Position numbers and translations under genes: made by a program. 5,668 bases of DNA from a bacterium (lineage in GTDB: Bacteria > Pseudomonadota > Alphaproteobacteria > Rhizobiales > Xanthobacteraceae): the NCBI GenBank assembly GCA_029946075.1, contig JAQSDT010000197.1, positions 1 through 5,668 on the forward strand, given 5' to 3'. The notes under the pieces are model-generated. The model saw only the letters and a program-made list of their open reading frames with translations. It was not told the DNA's origin and made no database searches. Below, one piece after another: positions 3,995 to 5,668 of the stretch. Numbering within the stretch: position 1 is the first letter of the stretch; each line of letters starts with the position of its first letter.

Positions 3995-5164
3995 CTAGAA
4001 CGGCAGCCCGACATAGTTCTCCGACAGCGCCGCCGACGCCGCCTTCGAATTGACGACGTAATCCAGCTCCGCGAGCTGGATACGCGCGCCGAATTCGCCC
4101 TCGTCGGGGAACTTGTGCAGCATCGAGGTCATCCACCAGGAGAACCGCACCGCCTTCCAGACCCGCGACAGCGCCGTGGCCGAATAGCCGTCGATCCCGG
4201 CGGAAGACTTCTCGTCGTAATATTCGCGGAACGCGTGCGAGAGATAATGCACGTCGCTGGCGGCAAGGTTCAGCCCCTTGGCGCCGGTCGGCGGCACGAT
4301 GTGCGAAGCGTCGCCCGCGAGGAACATGCGGCCGAACCGCATCGGCTCGGCGACGAAACTGCGCAAGGGCGCGATGCTCTTTTCGATCGAAGGGCCGGTG
4401 ACGAGTTCATCCGCAGCCTTCTCGTCGATCCGGCGCTTCAGTTCGTCCCAGAAGCGTTCGTCCGACCAATCCGCGATGTCGTCGTCGAGCGGGCATTGCA
4501 CGTAATGGCGGCTGCGGCGCATCGAGCGCATCGTGCACAGCGCAAAGCCGCGCGGATGGTTGGAATAGATCAGCTCGTGGCTGACCGGCGGGGTTTCCGA
4601 CAGGATGCCGAGCCAGCCGAACGGATAGACCCGTTCATAGGTCTGGATCGCCGAAGGCTTGACGCTGGCGCGGCTGACGCCGTGAAAACCGTCGCAGCCG
4701 GCGATGAAGTCGCAGGCGATCTCGTGGGTGACGCCGTCCTTGACGTAAGTGATGCGCGGGTTCGCGCCGTCGAAATCGTGCGGCTTGACGTCGGCGGCCT
4801 GGTAGACGGTGGTCAGCCCCGCAGCCTTGCGCGCGTTCATCAGGTCGAGCGTCACCTCGGTCTGGCCGTAGATCATCACGGTCTTGCCGGTGGCGGCGTG
4901 CATGTCGATACGATGCCTCGCGCCGCCAAAGGCGAACTCCACGCCGTTGTGAACCAGTCCCTCCTTATGGGCGCGGGCGCCGGCGCCGACCTCGTCGAGC
5001 AGCCTCACCGTGCCTTCCTCGAGCAGCCCGGCGCGGATGCGGCCGAGCACGTATTCCGGCGTCTGCCGCTCGACAATGACGTTGTCGATGCCGTAGCGGT
5101 GAAGTAGTTGCCCAAGCAACAATCCCGCCGGACCTGCACCTATGATCGCTACCTGTGTCCTCAA
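3995..5164 (-). CDS. pobA: 4-hydroxybenzoate 3-monooxygenase (p-hydroxybenzoate hydroxylase)
   Basis: The product is 389 aa (family usually about 390-394). This FAD enzyme hydroxylates 4-hydroxybenzoate with NAD(P)H and O2 to protocatechuate, feeding the beta-ketoadipate route. Visible motifs are GAGPAG at 9-14 (FAD Rossmann), R33-Q34 and Y38 (the pattern tied to NADPH use in Pseudomonas PobA), R42/R44, the CDGFHG motif at 157-162, and GD at 284-285 in FLAGDASHIVPPTGAKGLNLAASD. Substrate residues correspond to Tyr200, Arg213, Pro292 and Tyr384 (Pseudomonas Tyr201, Arg214, Pro293, Tyr385). Two neighbours differ: Pseudomonas Ser212-Gln213 is Thr211-Met212 here. The start is taken as TTG (5162-5164): AGGAG lies 6 nt upstream (5171-5175) and the N-terminus then reads MRTQVAIIGAG, as in known PobA. 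A longer TTG start at 5209 has no SD. It diverges from a TRAP transporter gene; no pobR is visible in the window. Confidence 0.96.
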   Translation of the reverse strand: MRTQVAIIGAGPAGLLLGQLLHRYGIDNVIVERQTPEYVLGRIRAGLLEEGTVRLLDEVGAGARAHKEGLVHNGVEFAFGGARHRIDMHAATGKTVMIYGQTEVTLDLMNARKAAGLTTVYQAADVKPHDFDGANPRITYVKDGVTHEIACDFIAGCDGFHGVSRASVKPSAIQTYERVYPFGWLGILSETPPVSHELIYSNHPRGFALCTMRSMRRSRHYVQCPLDDDIADWSDERFWDELKRRIDEKAADELVTGPSIEKSIAPLRSFVAEPMRFGRMFLAGDASHIVPPTGAKGLNLAASDVHYLSHAFREYYDEKSSAGIDGYSATALSRVWKAVRFSWWMTSMLHKFPDEGEFGARIQLAELDYVVNSKAASAALSENYVGLPF

Positions 5165-5175
5165 AATCGGCTCCT
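5162..5175 (-). promoter_or_regulatory. Ribosome binding site and TTG start of pobA
   Basis: On the minus strand the order is AGGAG (5175-5171), six bases CCGATT, then TTG (5164-5162), followed by AGGACACAG coding for RTQ. No in-frame ATG exists near the conserved N-terminus, so a TTG start is the only one that yields the standard PobA length. Confidence 0.8.
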
Positions 5176-5184
5176 GGATGACTG

Positions 5185-5198
5185 CGGCCGGCCGGCCG
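5185..5198. repeat. 14-bp CGGC-repeat palindrome in the pobA leader
   Basis: CGGCCGGCCGGCCG is a perfect palindrome of three and a half CGGC units. It lies about 10 bp upstream of the pobA SD and, if transcription starts near 5232, within the leader RNA. It could form a GC hairpin or RNA dimer contact near the SD, but may simply be GC-rich repeat noise. Confidence 0.5.
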
Positions 5199-5232
5199 TG
5201 GCGAACCAACGACCAGGGCGGGCGGACTTGCC

Positions 5233-5264
5233 ATGATAATTATATCATATAACAGTCTTGGCAA
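5233..5264 (-). promoter_or_regulatory. Putative pobA promoter and AT-rich palindrome
   Basis: On the minus strand a perfect TATAAT occupies 5244-5239. The only -35-like hexamers (TTTGCC at 15-bp, TTGCCA at 14-bp spacing) are too close, which fits a promoter needing an activator, as pobA promoters do with PobR. The -10 lies inside the palindrome ATGATA (5233-5238) / TATCAT (5243-5248), and a wider inverted repeat TTGCCA (5228-5233) / TGGCAA (5259-5264) encloses it. These may be regulator contacts. Confidence 0.55.
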
Positions 5265-5327
5265 AGACGCTTGTCGCAAAAACGTGGGACGGTGAATTCG
5301 CCGCACCGCAAAACGAATGCGACGGCG

Positions 5328-5350
5328 TGTCCGGCTTGAAAAAGCGGACA
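5328..5350 (+). other. Stem-loop with GAAA loop upstream of the TRAP gene
   Basis: TGTCC (5328-5332) pairs with GGACA (5346-5350), and GCTT (5334-5337) pairs with AAGC (5342-5345), leaving one bulged G (5333) and a GAAA loop (5338-5341). It is not followed by a T-run. A 10-bp palindrome TAACATGTTA follows at 5358-5367. In DNA these could be operator halves near the TRAP promoter; in RNA, a leader hairpin. I could not place a convincing promoter for the TRAP gene; TTGAAA at 5336-5341 has no well-spaced -10. Confidence 0.45.
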
Positions 5351-5374
5351 GACTAGATAACATGTTAAATAACG

Positions 5375-5394
5375 GGGCCGCGTTCAGACGGCCC
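5375..5394 (+). other. Hairpin in the leader of the TRAP binding-protein gene
   Basis: GGGCCG (5375-5380) and CGGCCC (5389-5394) pair perfectly over an 8-nt loop, ending 9 nt before the AAGGGAG SD at 5404-5410. No T-run follows, so it is not a standard terminator. It may stabilise the mRNA 5' end of a strongly expressed periplasmic protein. Confidence 0.5.
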
Positions 5395-5419
5395 GACAAT
5401 GCCAAGGGAGAATATGTCC

Positions 5420-5668
5420 ATGAGAAAAGCGTTGTTGGCGCTGCTTCTGGCAGCCGGTGTCACGCCCGCGTTGGCGCAGGAAAAAACCTTCGAACTGAAA
5501 CTGTCGCACTGGGTGCCGGCGTCGCATCCGCTGCAGAAGGCGCTGGAAGACTGGGGCTCCGCGGTCGAGAGGGAATCCGGCGGCACCATCAAGTACAAGG
5601 TCTATCCCGCCCAGCAGCTCGGCAAGGCGTTCGACCATTACGACATGGCGCGCGACGGCATCGCCGAC
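5420..5668 (+). CDS. TRAP transporter substrate-binding protein (DctP family), 5' part only
   Basis: The first 83 codons are present and the window ends in frame. Residues 1-19 (MRKALLALLLAAGVTPALA) form a Sec signal peptide with an ALA-Q cleavage site, so the mature protein starts near QEKTFELKLSHWVPASHPL. That opening, with ESGGTIKYKVYPAQQLGKAFDHYDMARDGIAD, is typical of DctP-type periplasmic binding proteins, which deliver organic or aromatic acids to DctQ/DctM membrane partners expected downstream. Two ATGs are in frame. The one at 5420 is preferred because GGGAG (5406-5410) is 9 nt away, against 3 nt for the ATG at 5414, and the signal peptide then begins MRK. Divergence from pobA suggests an aromatic carboxylate such as 4-hydroxybenzoate as cargo; this is inference from context. 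Confidence 0.88.
   Translation, partial: MRKALLALLLAAGVTPALAQEKTFELKLSHWVPASHPLQKALEDWGSAVERESGGTIKYKVYPAQQLGKAFDHYDMARDGIAD

Noticed and set aside
4115..5107. 330-aa plus-strand open frame opposite pobA
   Set aside because: PobA is unmistakable on the minus strand; the antisense frame is a codon-bias shadow with no motif or SD.
5365..5638. Minus-strand open frames at the right end
   Set aside because: They lie opposite the signal peptide and mature start of a clear TRAP binding protein and lack any family features.
1..5668. CRISPR array, tRNA/rRNA genes, insertion sequences or attachment sites
   Set aside because: No regularly spaced repeats, no cloverleaf-like or rRNA-like segments, and no transposase or terminal repeats were seen on either strand.

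Overview
The window looks like chromosomal DNA of a high-GC alphaproteobacterium, most likely Bradyrhizobium, Rhodopseudomonas or a close relative. This rests on GC-rich third codon positions, AT-rich promoter islands between genes, the protein style (PobA, the TRAP binding protein and the paired AhpD-like and PPOX proteins resemble rhizobial homologues) and an SD element matching the standard 16S 3' end. The assignment is from recognition only, with no database search. There is no sign of mobile elements, CRISPR, tRNA or rRNA.

Left part (1-2314). The last 18 codons of an unidentified plus-strand gene run tail-to-tail into a minus-strand pair: an AhpD-like carboxymuconolactone decarboxylase (CMD) family protein (752-1300), then a pyridoxamine-5'-phosphate-oxidase-like flavin protein (55-687). 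A LysR-type regulator (1421-2314) diverges from this pair. The shared 120-bp AT-rich gap carries a perfect 8+8 bp palindrome of the LysR T-N11-A type. This is a classic regulator/target layout, probably a small redox or detoxification unit.

Middle part (2311-3994). Two hotdog-fold PaaI-type thioesterases flank a TetR regulator. The first (minus strand) has the canonical HGG...D active-site motif. The second, 25 bp downstream of tetR and probably in the same operon, has lost HGG. The TetR protein looks like the LmrA/YxaF(QdoR) type. Its promoter (TTGACT-17-TAGAAT) has a 22-bp near-perfect palindrome in the spacer and -10 that closely resembles the Bacillus LmrA/YxaF box as I recall it, so autorepression is strongly suggested.

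Right part (3995-5668). pobA (4-hydroxybenzoate 3-monooxygenase) is on the minus strand, probably starting at a TTG codon behind a good SD. It diverges from the 5' end of a TRAP-transporter periplasmic binding protein gene cut by the window end. The gap between them holds a perfect TATAAT for pobA with a poor -35, an AT-rich palindrome and two stem-loops. The arrangement suggests uptake of an aromatic or organic acid coupled to 4-hydroxybenzoate conversion to protocatechuate.

The gene packing is tight. All three convergent gene pairs meet with zero spacing or with overlapping stop codons, each forming a small palindrome (TGATCA, CTAG, TAGCTA). I did not find a clear new multi-gene system. The most informative signals are the regulatory sites, the HGG-less hotdog protein and the TTG start of pobA.
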